From Lachnoclostridium edouardi (GTDB lineage Bacteria > Bacillota > Clostridia > Lachnospirales > Lachnospiraceae), in contig NZ_OESQ01000001.1 of assembly GCF_900240245.1 (NCBI RefSeq), positions 275,412 to 339,411 on the forward strand: a DNA stretch of 64,000 nucleotides, read 5' to 3'. Numbering within the stretch: position 1 is the first letter of the stretch; each line of letters opens with the position of its first letter. The notes below the pieces were generated by a model that saw only the letters and a program-made list of their open reading frames with translations, made no database searches and was not told the DNA's origin. A program made the translations under genes and the position numbers. Below, piece by piece: positions 1 to 8,238 of this stretch.

Positions 1-2
1 CC

Positions 3-935
3 TCTGGTATGGGGGCCCCTGTGAACCAATTAAAAAAGCGGATTCTAATTATTAAAAATTATACCGGAGAATCCAGGGAAAAGCATAAACGAAGCGTTGC
101 CGTTTTAATTGCAGTTACAGTTTTGATTGTTTCTTTTTCTCCTGTTATATCATCCAATGCATCCATCAGTAATCATTACCAGTTTACTGATGAAAATATT
201 ATTGCTGAAGATTACAGTTCATTTTTTAATCATTATACAGGAAGCTTTGTAGTTTATGACAGCAATGCAAACAAGTATCATATATATAATCAAAATTTGG
301 CCGGCCTTAGGGTATCTCCAAATTCTACCTATAAAATTTACAGCGCTTTAGCTGCCCTGGAGAGCCATGTGATTACGCCAGATTCACACTCTCGCCTATG
401 GAATGGCACAAACTATCCTTTTAAAGCATGGAATCAAGATCAAACCCTTTCCTCTGCCATGAAAAATTCTGTTAACTGGTATTTTACATCACTGGATGAA
501 GAAAATGGTCTAATTTCTCTGCAAAAATTTTTATCCCATATAAACTATGGAAATCAAGATCTTTCAGGAGGAATCGGCCAGTACTGGCTGGAGTCTACCT
601 TGAAAATATCTCCCATGGAGCAAGTGCAGCTGTTAACAAAGCTTCAAAATCAAACGCTTCCATTTAACCAGGAAAATATAGAAGCAGTAAAGCGCTCTCT
701 TCTGTTGTCCTCCAACGACTCCTTTTCATTATATGGCAAAACCGGAACAGGTATAGTCAATGAAAAGATTGTCAACAGTTGGTTTATTGGATTTTTAGAA
801 ACAAAGGATAATGTTTATGTATTTGCCGCAAATCTCCAGGGAGAAAATGCCGGGGACAGTTTAGAGGCAGGACAGATTACTCTGAATATTCTGGAAAACT
901 GCTTTCTTTCTCAGGATTTGGAGACAGCTCTGTAA
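3..935 (+). CDS. blaR1: BlaR1-type beta-lactam sensor/signal transducer, C-terminal part (5' end outside the window)
   Basis: The reading frame is open to the left edge, so the ATG at 9 is probably not the true start and the membrane metalloprotease half lies outside the window. A hydrophobic segment at about residues 29-46 (counted from that ATG) fits the last transmembrane helix of BlaR1. It is followed by an extracellular class D beta-lactamase-like sensor domain with the acylation motif STYK (S106-K109), an SVN motif and KTGTG. In the BlaR1 family, beta-lactam acylates this serine and the receptor's cytoplasmic protease then leads to loss of the BlaI repressor. Two BlaI-type operators lie at 6285-6362, so the likely targets are the two PBP genes that converge on this gene. 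Its 3' end overlaps the class A PBP gene by 59 bp on the opposite strand. blaI is not in the window and is expected just to the left. Confidence 0.85.
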   Translation, partial: SGMGAPVNQLKKRILIIKNYTGESREKHKRSVAVLIAVTVLIVSFSPVISSNASISNHYQFTDENIIAEDYSSFFNHYTGSFVVYDSNANKYHIYNQNLAGLRVSPNSTYKIYSALAALESHVITPDSHSRLWNGTNYPFKAWNQDQTLSSAMKNSVNWYFTSLDEENGLISLQKFLSHINYGNQDLSGGIGQYWLESTLKISPMEQVQLLTKLQNQTLPFNQENIEAVKRSLLLSSNDSFSLYGKTGTGIVNEKIVNSWFIGFLETKDNVYVFAANLQGENAGDSLEAGQITLNILENCFLSQDLETAL

Positions 936-3408
936 TAGGGCTGTTTTCCAGTTCCTGACCGTGTTTTTCAGCACATTCTCCTGGCAAATCGTATTGAGTG
1001 TCGTCAGAACTTCCCTCTTTCTCATCTATCATCAGAAATACTTTAGACTGCCGGTTTAAGCAGTACGGTCCGGCTAACTTTCCCGAATCTGTACATACCT
1101 CCGCTTTTATATGCCTGTCACACTGTTCTTTTGGCTCTGTTCCCTGAACAAAATATTCATTGTATACAGCAGTGCCTCTCGGATCATTTTCACACGTATC
1201 ATCTAAAGCCAGCTTCCCCGACTTTCTGCATATAGGAATGCTGACAATCCCCTCCGGCGTGGGAAAACCAATATCCTTTTTATCATTGTGAACCTGCTCC
1301 ATAATTTTTCTCCAAATATTTTTGTGAAAAGATGTTTCCCCTGATATAACCTGATTTTTGTCATTTCCACTCCAAATTCCTGCAGTATAATAAGGAGTAA
1401 AGCCCACAAACCAAATATCTTTATTGCTGGTGGTGGTGCCGCTTTTTCCTCCGCAGGACATGAAGGGCAGATTGGCCTTAACCCCCAGAGAATTTACAGA
1501 TACATTGGAAAATCGCCTGCTGCTTTTCATTCCATCAGATAAGGCATCCGTAAGTAAAAATGATGTTGTTTCTTTTAAAGCTCTGTAGGATTTAGGCTTG
1601 TTTTCCAAAAGAATACGCCCATTGTGATCTGTAACCTTTGTAAAAAGCACAGGCTCCGTATAAATTCCCTTATTGGCTATAGCTGCATAGGCGGCTGTTA
1701 ATTCCAGGTTTGATACGCCGTCAGTAAGCCCTCCTAAGGCTGCAGACGCATAATGATCATTTTCTGTTAAAGTATGTATTCCTAATTTTTCTGCGTAGGA
1801 AATTCCCAGATCAGGAGAAACTGTTTCCATTAAACAGCGGACTGCTACAATGTTCATAGAATATACTATTCCCTCTCTGATATTTGCATATCCTGTAAAA
1901 TTATTATACCAATTTCTAAAGCTTTTATCGCCTACCCTATACGGGCCGTCATAATACACAGTTGCCAGACTGGCCTTTCCCGTATCTAAAGCAGGTGCAA
2001 AGGAGGTAAGCACCTTAAATGTAGAACCTGGCTGTCTGAGAGTATCTGTGGCCCTGTTTAAAGTTCTGTTTCCCTGTTTTTCTCCCCACCCTCCGCATAA
2101 AGCCTTTACTTGGCCGGTAGATTGTTCTATCAGCACAAAAGAAATCTGAGGCTGGGGAATATAGCTTAAATACTCTCCTGCTATTTGATCCCCCTCCTTT
2201 ATTACATGTTCCTTAAACTCTTTAATAATGATGTTTATTTCCTCTGTCCCTGAATATAATTTTTTAGCCTTCCCGCCTTTTTCCGTGAAAAATTTTTCTA
2301 CATCTGACTCTGAATAATGAACGGTTAAGCCGTCATTTTGTTTCACAGACAGCCGGTACTCCATATCCCATAAGGTTTCTGAATAATTATCCGGATTATT
2401 AATTTCCTGGTCTGCAATCTGCTGTATTTTACTATCCTGAGTAGTATAAATAGACAATCCTCCTCCGTACACCATATTCTTAGCCTTTGTTTCCGAATAT
2501 CCAAGATCAGACACCAGTTTATTTTCTACCTGCTTAATGACTTCATCTGTAAAATAAGTATATTTATGAGAATCAGACTCCACCTGTCTGTTTACTTCCT
2601 GAATTCTGTCATATACATGATCTTTGGCAGCCTCTTTATATTCTGCCTCTGAAATCATATGAAAAGACAGCATATGGTCCAGAATTTTCAGACGGCGTTC
2701 CCTGTTTGCCTCTGCTCCTGTAATAGGATTTAAGTGGGAAGGATTTTTCGTAATTCCAGCCAGCACAGTACATTCTGACAAGGTCAAATCCTTCAGTTCT
2801 TTATTAAAATATCTTCTGGCCGCCACCTTTACCCCTAAAGTATTAGATCCTAAATTAATGGTATTGAGATAATTAGTCATAATTACCTTTTTGTCCATAA
2901 CCTTTGTCAGGGAAACTGCCAGATACCATTCTTGTATTTTCCTTTTTACCCTATCTCCAAATGTTTTTTCCATCCCGCCCTGAAACACAGTATTCTTAAT
3001 TAGCTGCTGGGTGATTGTGCTGCCTCCTCCTGCAGATGAATCCCCGGTTACTACTCCTTTTGCCCCACGGATAATGCCTTTAATGTCGATTCCTTTATTA
3101 TTCCAAAAGCTGTTATCCTCAACAGCAATAAAAGCATTGAGCAGATCTTCTGGAATTTCCTCGTATACAGCCTCCTCCCTGTTGCTCCCTGCCATCACAA
3201 GCCGCTCCGTTTCCCTGCCGTCACAATCATATAAAATAGAAGCAAAGCCCTGGGGACGGAAATCGTAATTTTCAATATCTGGAGCCTCCCTCACAATTTT
3301 ATAGATAATACCGGCTCCTATCATCATTAAAACAGCTGCAACAATCAATAAAGTGGGAATGAATCCCTTTAAAAACAGGCGAAGGCTGTTAAATATTCTG
3401 CCTGCCAT
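877..3408 (-). CDS. Class A penicillin-binding protein (bifunctional transglycosylase/transpeptidase)
   Basis: Protein of 843 residues that polymerises and cross-links peptidoglycan at the outer face of the membrane. One N-terminal membrane anchor (about 14-36) is followed by a family 51 glycosyltransferase domain with the catalytic EDNSFW motif (E97) and the GGSTITQQL motif near 128-136. The transpeptidase domain has GSTFK (S462), SMN (S517) and KSG (K655). The C-terminal tail (about 735-843) has several cysteines (PICRKSG, CEND, QCDRH, CTDSG, GPYC) and then a Glu/Pro/Ser-rich end. It lies 16 bp downstream of the class B PBP gene on the same strand and probably shares its BlaI-controlled promoter. 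Close to PBP1A in architecture; the exact paralogue name cannot be set from sequence alone. Confidence 0.9.
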   Translation of the reverse strand: MAGRIFNSLRLFLKGFIPTLLIVAAVLMMIGAGIIYKIVREAPDIENYDFRPQGFASILYDCDGRETERLVMAGSNREEAVYEEIPEDLLNAFIAVEDNSFWNNKGIDIKGIIRGAKGVVTGDSSAGGGSTITQQLIKNTVFQGGMEKTFGDRVKRKIQEWYLAVSLTKVMDKKVIMTNYLNTINLGSNTLGVKVAARRYFNKELKDLTLSECTVLAGITKNPSHLNPITGAEANRERRLKILDHMLSFHMISEAEYKEAAKDHVYDRIQEVNRQVESDSHKYTYFTDEVIKQVENKLVSDLGYSETKAKNMVYGGGLSIYTTQDSKIQQIADQEINNPDNYSETLWDMEYRLSVKQNDGLTVHYSESDVEKFFTEKGGKAKKLYSGTEEINIIIKEFKEHVIKEGDQIAGEYLSYIPQPQISFVLIEQSTGQVKALCGGWGEKQGNRTLNRATDTLRQPGSTFKVLTSFAPALDTGKASLATVYYDGPYRVGDKSFRNWYNNFTGYANIREGIVYSMNIVAVRCLMETVSPDLGISYAEKLGIHTLTENDHYASAALGGLTDGVSNLELTAAYAAIANKGIYTEPVLFTKVTDHNGRILLENKPKSYRALKETTSFLLTDALSDGMKSSRRFSNVSVNSLGVKANLPFMSCGGKSGTTTSNKDIWFVGFTPYYTAGIWSGNDKNQVISGETSFHKNIWRKIMEQVHNDKKDIGFPTPEGIVSIPICRKSGKLALDDTCENDPRGTAVYNEYFVQGTEPKEQCDRHIKAEVCTDSGKLAGPYCLNRQSKVFLMIDEKEGSSDDTQYDLPGECAEKHGQELENSPITELSPNPEKESSFPEYSE

Positions 3409-3424
3409 CTAATCACCTCCTTTG

Positions 3425-6262
3425 CTAATCTGTCCGCACATTGTCAGAAACCTGGGCCGCCTGTCCGGTTAATATATGTTCCACCGGCTCCAGTTGAAAA
3501 TAATAGCTGAAAATATTTCTTCCAACGCCCACTACATTTCCTGAGCTGTAACCGTTAGCCACTCTTACGGCAACCGCGATTTTAGGATTTTCACAGGGGG
3601 CATAACCGATAAACCAGCCGTGATTAGGGCGAGATTTGGATTCTTCCGCTGTTCCCGTTTTACCTGCCACTGAAATACCTAAATTCTTTAAAGAACTGTT
3701 GGCGGCTGCAAGAGACCTCATGCCTGATTCAATATTATTCCATACTGCATCAGGCAGGTTTACTTGACTTTCTGCCTCTGAAGCATAAGCGCCAATTATA
3801 TTTCCTTCCCAGTCTGTAATATGGCTGACTAAAGAAAGACGATAGCTTGTACCATGGTTTGCCAATGTCCCTGTATATCTGGCAATTTGAGTTGTAGTAT
3901 AATTGTGGGTGCCCTGTCCGATGGCGGAGGGCACAGCATATTGATCTGTTACGTGAGGCTTGGCCTCCCCTATTTGAATGCCAGTAGGCTTATTTAAATC
4001 AAACATAACAGAATATTTTTCTAAAAACTCCAGGCCTTTTTCCTCTGAAAAGGTTCCGTCCTCCTTACCTCCCGCCATATACACAATATTGCATAAATAG
4101 TCATTGCAGGAATGGCGCAATGCGTCTGCGCTGGAGGAAATAATTCCGTGACCGCCTCTGTTCCAGCATCTTAACGGCGGAGACACATTATCAAAGATTC
4201 CGTCGCACATAACTGCTGTATCTGCCTGAATCATATGTTCATTTAATCCTGCCGCCACTGTAACCGGTTTAAAGGTGGAGCCTGGAGCTGTAAGCTGACT
4301 TGTAGCCCTGTTAAACAAAGGCAGAGACAGATCATTTAAAAGCTTTCCGTAATACTGGCTGTCCATTTGATTTGCCAGCAGATTATTGTCATATCCCGGA
4401 TAGCTGACGCAGGCCAGCACTTGCCCGTTTCCAGGATCTATTACTACGGCTGAGCCGGAACACGGTTCTAAGGCCAGCTGAGCCGGCTTAATCTGTAAGC
4501 TGCGTATTTTCTTCCGTATAAACTCCCACTCTGTCATCAGACCATTTTCCAGGCTGGCGTAGTCGGGATCATCCTTTGGCAGCACTCCCTGCTCATAAAG
4601 CAAACACAACACTGTTTTTGCTGAAATATTATGGTTTCTGACCATCTGCTCATAAATCAGCACATCAAATTCTTTATCCTGCTTTAGCAGGGTCAAGCAA
4701 TACTCTTCCAAAATAGCTTCCATATCCTGCATATTCATATACTTTTCACCTATATGCAAAGATTCGGCGTTTAAACTTCCCTGGCTGATTATATTGAAAA
4801 AATAATCTCTAAGGCTTTCCTCTTTATTCCATAAAGGGCAGTTATTCTCTAAAATCTTATTATCCTTTAATTTTTTAATTAAATATTCCTGATAAGCCGT
4901 AAAGCTGTCCTCATAGTATTCCAGTTCTGCTCCGCCCACACCGAAGGTTTCTTTTAATCTCTGCAAAACTCTATCTTTTTCCTGTGAAAAATCAGCCAGC
5001 ACCTGCTGCTCCAGGGACGATGCCTCAGGCTCTTTAAAACTATCTGTGCTGATAACATGATTTTTAAATAAACTGACATACACATCGTCTACAGGAATCC
5101 TGATCTGCGCCGCTTCCTTTGCCTTAGTCATGTATTTTCTTTCTGTACTTATCATATTAGACAGCAAAATCCCTGCAATCTGCTGTTCCAGCATCTGGTA
5201 GACGGCCTCCTGCAATTCTTTATCTATAGTAAGATATACATTGTTTCCTGCTTTTGACCAAACAACATTCTCAGGCTCCGACACCTTCCGGCCCACAGAA
5301 TCTGTGTAAAACTGGACAATTCCGTCTTTGCTTCTCAGTTCCTCTTCCATAGACTTCTCTATCCCGCTTTTTCCGATCATAGACTGGGCAGTATAATGGT
5401 CCTCATTATATTGGGACAGTTCTTCAGAGGAAATCAAACCTGTGTAGCCTAAAATCCCTGACATACTTTCTCCGCCATAATAAACGCGAATACTGCCCTC
5501 CTGGACGTCTGCTCCTATTAACTGATCTTTGTGCTCTGAAACTCCCACCATAGCCTCTCTTGATATATCAGAGGCCACTAAAAAAGGCAGATACTTTCTA
5601 TAGGAATTCAAATATAAACCATACCTGATATTTAGAATTTGAAGAAGTTCTCCTTCAGACAGCTTTTCAGGCAGGCCATATTGAAGAAGTTCCTTCTGTG
5701 TATAAAAACTATAGTTTTCCCTGCCTAAAAGGAACATGTCCTCCCCGCACATATAACTGACAATCTCCTTTGCTGTCATATTTTTTTCTTCCTCAGTCAG
5801 CTGATTTAAATCTGCTTTTCCAAATAAATCGCCTAGAAACCTTAAAAGCCTGGTTCCTGATTCTGTAAATTCATATTCTCCTTCTTCTGAGGCGGAGATG
5901 GGAATAATTTTGTTCATTTTATTATCATCATTTACTATGACTGACAACTGATAAGCAATTCCGTTTAATGTTCCCTGTCTTTCTTTTTTTGTCTTATAAT
6001 TTTGAGAATCCTCCAAAGTCAAATCATAGGATAATCTATCCTCCGCCAAAAGTGTGCCATTTCTGTCATAAATCCTCCCTCTGGTTCCCGGAATTCTCTG
6101 CTTTTTCTGAATCGTACTTATATACTTTGTTTGATAATCCTTTCCATTTAAAATCTGAAGCTGATACAGCCGCCCAATTAAAGCGGCAAACAGAAGGCAG
6201 AACACTCCTGCAAGGCCAAGTAATCTAGGCTCCTTTACTTTTATATGCAGATTGCGAAACAT
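3425..6262 (-). CDS. Class B penicillin-binding protein (PBP2-like transpeptidase)
   Basis: Protein of 945 residues with one N-terminal membrane helix (about 15-31), a PBP dimerisation domain beginning with the RGRIYDRNG motif, and a C-terminal transpeptidase domain with STFK (S662), SCN (S718) and KTGTAEE (K868). No glycosyltransferase domain is present. About 250 residues between the two conserved domains (roughly 380-640) are rich in charged and helical sequence, making the protein longer than typical 600-700 residue PBP2; such long forms are usual in this bacterial group. It is the first gene after a promoter that carries a BlaI operator between -35 and -10, with a second operator in the leader, so expression is predicted to rise when beta-lactam is sensed. 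It could act as an inducible replacement transpeptidase. Confidence 0.9.
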   Translation of the reverse strand: MFRNLHIKVKEPRLLGLAGVFCLLFAALIGRLYQLQILNGKDYQTKYISTIQKKQRIPGTRGRIYDRNGTLLAEDRLSYDLTLEDSQNYKTKKERQGTLNGIAYQLSVIVNDDNKMNKIIPISASEEGEYEFTESGTRLLRFLGDLFGKADLNQLTEEEKNMTAKEIVSYMCGEDMFLLGRENYSFYTQKELLQYGLPEKLSEGELLQILNIRYGLYLNSYRKYLPFLVASDISREAMVGVSEHKDQLIGADVQEGSIRVYYGGESMSGILGYTGLISSEELSQYNEDHYTAQSMIGKSGIEKSMEEELRSKDGIVQFYTDSVGRKVSEPENVVWSKAGNNVYLTIDKELQEAVYQMLEQQIAGILLSNMISTERKYMTKAKEAAQIRIPVDDVYVSLFKNHVISTDSFKEPEASSLEQQVLADFSQEKDRVLQRLKETFGVGGAELEYYEDSFTAYQEYLIKKLKDNKILENNCPLWNKEESLRDYFFNIISQGSLNAESLHIGEKYMNMQDMEAILEEYCLTLLKQDKEFDVLIYEQMVRNHNISAKTVLCLLYEQGVLPKDDPDYASLENGLMTEWEFIRKKIRSLQIKPAQLALEPCSGSAVVIDPGNGQVLACVSYPGYDNNLLANQMDSQYYGKLLNDLSLPLFNRATSQLTAPGSTFKPVTVAAGLNEHMIQADTAVMCDGIFDNVSPPLRCWNRGGHGIISSSADALRHSCNDYLCNIVYMAGGKEDGTFSEEKGLEFLEKYSVMFDLNKPTGIQIGEAKPHVTDQYAVPSAIGQGTHNYTTTQIARYTGTLANHGTSYRLSLVSHITDWEGNIIGAYASEAESQVNLPDAVWNNIESGMRSLAAANSSLKNLGISVAGKTGTAEESKSRPNHGWFIGYAPCENPKIAVAVRVANGYSSGNVVGVGRNIFSYYFQLEPVEHILTGQAAQVSDNVRTD

Positions 6263-6284
6263 AAAAATTCCTTTTCCTTAAATA

Positions 6285-6296
6285 TTACAAATGTAA
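6285..6296. promoter_or_regulatory. BlaI/MecI-type operator, leader copy
   Basis: TTACAAATGTAA followed by GATTT matches the known BlaI/MecI operator pattern (TACA-two bases-TGTA, often followed by AGATTT as in Bacillus licheniformis bla). It lies 22 bp upstream of the class B PBP start codon, downstream of the predicted transcription start, where bound repressor would block elongation. Confidence 0.75.
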
Positions 6297-6347
6297 GATT
6301 TTCAATTAAAAAAATAAAGGCTTTACTAATTCACCTTTGTTCTATTA

Positions 6348-6375
6348 GTATTACACATGTAAGATTTAAAGTCAA
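6348..6375 (-). promoter_or_regulatory. Promoter of the PBP genes
   Basis: On the minus strand TTGACT (6370-6375) and TAATAC (6348-6353) are 16 bp apart, a reasonable sigma-A promoter. The spacer is almost completely occupied by the BlaI-type palindrome at 6351-6362, the usual arrangement for BlaI/MecI repression. Confidence 0.6.
6351..6362. promoter_or_regulatory. BlaI/MecI-type operator, promoter copy
   Basis: TTACACATGTAA followed by GATTT, the same core and flank as the copy 66 bp away at 6285-6296. The inner eight bases are a near-perfect palindrome. It sits inside the predicted PBP promoter and also upstream of the divergent small ORF at 6452. Confidence 0.78.
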
Positions 6376-6451
6376 CCACAAATTTTGTCTAATTTAAAAT
6401 ACAGCATATAGGACAATCAACGCTACATAATATGTTACGTACATAAGCCAC

Positions 6452-6646
6452 ATGAAAGGGGCAAAAATATTGGATATTATTTTTCATTTTCCCAAAGACA
6501 TACAGGCTCAGAAAGAGCTGGCGCGGCAGGTGGCAGATGTCCACGGCAGCTTTATTCTGGAATATATTCAGTCTATGACATGCCCCGGTGAAGAAAAATC
6601 ACGGCTCCTCCACTCTGTTTTAAAAATAATAAAAGAAACTGTATAG
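6452..6646 (+). CDS. Small hypothetical protein (64 aa) divergent from the PBP genes
   Basis: Not recognised. Predicted 64-residue protein with no membrane segment or signal peptide; it looks helical and contains KDIQAQKELARQVADVHG. No good Shine-Dalgarno sequence precedes the ATG. In its favour, it lies between the BlaI operator region and a strong terminator that starts 15 bp after its stop codon, and no other gene explains that terminator on this strand. It could be a BlaI-controlled small gene or a chance ORF. Confidence 0.4.
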   Translation: MKGAKILDIIFHFPKDIQAQKELARQVADVHGSFILEYIQSMTCPGEEKSRLLHSVLKIIKETV

Positions 6647-6661
6647 TTCTGCCCCTATAAG

Positions 6662-6697
6662 TAGTTACTCAGCAAAAAACTGAGTAACTATTTTTTA
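6662..6697 (+). terminator. Rho-independent terminator
   Basis: Perfect 11-bp stem (TAGTTACTCAG at 6662-6672 pairing with CTGAGTAACTA at 6680-6690), 7-base A-rich loop, then TTTTTT. It ends the 6452 small ORF transcript. Its A-rich 5' flank is shorter, so termination of the sigma-K fragment from the other side is less certain. Confidence 0.85.
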
Positions 6698-6991
6698 TAT
6701 AAAATTCCGTTGTGTTAGGATAGCATTTTCTACACATTTGGCCGCATATGTAGCAAGCCTGGAACCTTTATCTACTTTAAATGTATTCACTGCCTTGATC
6801 AGTCCGATTGTTCCCACTGACAGCAAATCTTCCATATCATAGTCAGTACCCTGATACTTTTTCGCCACGTGGGCCACCAATCTCATATTTCTCTCAATTA
6901 AAACATCTCTGGCCGACTGGTCACCTTCCTTACAGCGCTCTAAATATTCTCTTTCTTCTCCTGCTGTCAATGGTTTGGGGAAAGTTTTCAA
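6695..6991 (-). pseudogene. sigK: Sigma factor sigma-K, N-terminal part only (split or truncated)
   Basis: The 98-residue product matches sigma-K region 2 closely: NMRLVAHVAKKY, EDLLSVGTIGLIKAV, then LATYAAKCVENAIL, after which it switches to TQRNFI and a stop. Regions 3 and 4 (DNA -35 recognition) are missing; full sigma-K is about 230 residues. Known sigma-K proteins continue CIENEILMHLR here, so homology ends at the E-N-E codons, the neighbourhood where skin elements interrupt sigK in Bacillus and Clostridioides. The start is a TTG preceded by AAGGTGG; an in-frame stop seven codons upstream leaves no room for a 20-residue pro-sequence, as in C. difficile. It may be a skin-like split gene whose other half lies left of the window, or simply a dead fragment. 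Confidence 0.8.
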
Positions 6992-7116
6992 AGAAAGCCA
7001 CCTTAACGCTATTTATTTTATCTTATGCTTTCTTCAGATTTATAGTGCTTTTACAAGTTTTTTTTCTCTATTTCAGCTGGTCCTCCATGAACTTTCTGCT
7101 TATTCTAAGTAATTTC

Positions 7117-8207
7117 TCAGCTATTTTTAATCCGCTCTATGGCCTCTTTCGTTTTTTCATAGCTGCCAAAAGCAGTCAGGCGGAAAAAGCCTTCCCCTGC
7201 AGGCCCAAAGCCAGAGCCTGGAGTTCCTACAATATTACTTTTTTCCAAAAGAAAATCAAAAAATTCCCATGAACTAAGTCCGTCTGGAGTTTTCAGCCAA
7301 ATATATGGAGAATTCACTCCGCCATATACTGTATAACCTGCGCTTTTCAGTCCTTTTAAAATCTCCTGGGCATTTCTCATATAATACTGAATCTGCTGCT
7401 GAATCTGAGTCTTTCCCTCCTCCAAATAAACTGCCTCCCCGGCCCTTTGCACAATGTAAGGCGTCCCATTGTATTTTGTGCCGTGGCGCCTGTTCCACAT
7501 ATCCCGCAAAGATACTCCGTTTCTTTTCAGGTCCTTTGGTACAACTGTAAACGCCAGACGAAGGCCTGTAAATCCTGCTTTTTTAGAAAAACTGCGCAGC
7601 TCCATAGCACACGTTCTGGCGCCCTCACATTCGTAAATAGAATGAGGAATCTGAGGGTCTGAAATATAGGCCTCATATGCTGCATCATATATAATCAAAG
7701 CATTATTTTTGTTGGCGTAATCCACCCATCTCTGAAGAGCCTCCTTGGTGATCGCCTCTCCTGTTGGATTATTAGGAAAACAAAGATATATAATATCCGG
7801 CGTTTCCTTAGGAAAATCAGGCACAAATCCATTGTCCTCTCTGCAGGGCATATAAATCAGACCCTCATATCTGCCTGTAGCCTTATTAAATTCCCCGCTT
7901 CTTCCCGCCATTACATTGCTGTCTACATATACAGGATAAACAGGATCACAGACTGCAATTTTATTATCCTGGCTAAACAACTCCTGAGTATTTCCAGAGT
8001 CGCATTTTGCTCCATCTGAAATAAATATTTCGTCAGCGCTGATCTCGCAGCCTCTAGCCTTAAAATCATTCTCCGCAATCATTTCCCGCAAAAACTCATA
8101 TCCCTGTTCCGGCGCATAGCCACGGAATGTTTCTGCCTGCGCCATTTCGTCCACAGCCTTGTGAAGAGCCTTTATTACTGCCGGAGCCAGAGGAAGGGTG
8201 ACGTCCC
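7117..8207 (-). pseudogene. dapL: LL-diaminopimelate aminotransferase, C-terminal piece (interrupted by transposon)
   Basis: Class I/II PLP aminotransferase. DapL converts tetrahydrodipicolinate plus glutamate to LL-diaminopimelate for lysine and peptidoglycan. Homology runs without a break from [21 protein letters not shown] at the upstream end to the stop, including [19 protein letters not shown] and the PLP-lysine region [12 protein letters not shown]. The first 42 codons are missing here and are found at 15721-15847. The junction is at the run of C at 8205-8207; the next bases are the end of the mobile element, which puts an in-frame TGA just upstream of the join. A GTG at 8154 could in theory restart translation but would lack the N-terminal arm. 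Joining the two pieces gives 404 codons, the family's usual size. Confidence 0.92.
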
Positions 8208-8211
8208 GGTA

Positions 8212-8228
8212 TCACATAGTTAAAGATA
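8212..8228 (+). repeat. Terminal inverted repeat, left end of the transposon
   Basis: TCACATAGTTAAAGATA; its reverse complement matches 15701-15717 at 15 of 17 positions. It starts four bases inside the dapL junction. Confidence 0.8.
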
Positions 8229-8238
8229 TTGGTATCAT

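Noticed and set aside
8154..8154. GTG at 8154 as a true start for a short aminotransferase
   Set aside because: Homology to DapL continues upstream to 8207 and the missing N-terminus is found at 15.8 kb, so this is an interrupted gene, not a short one.
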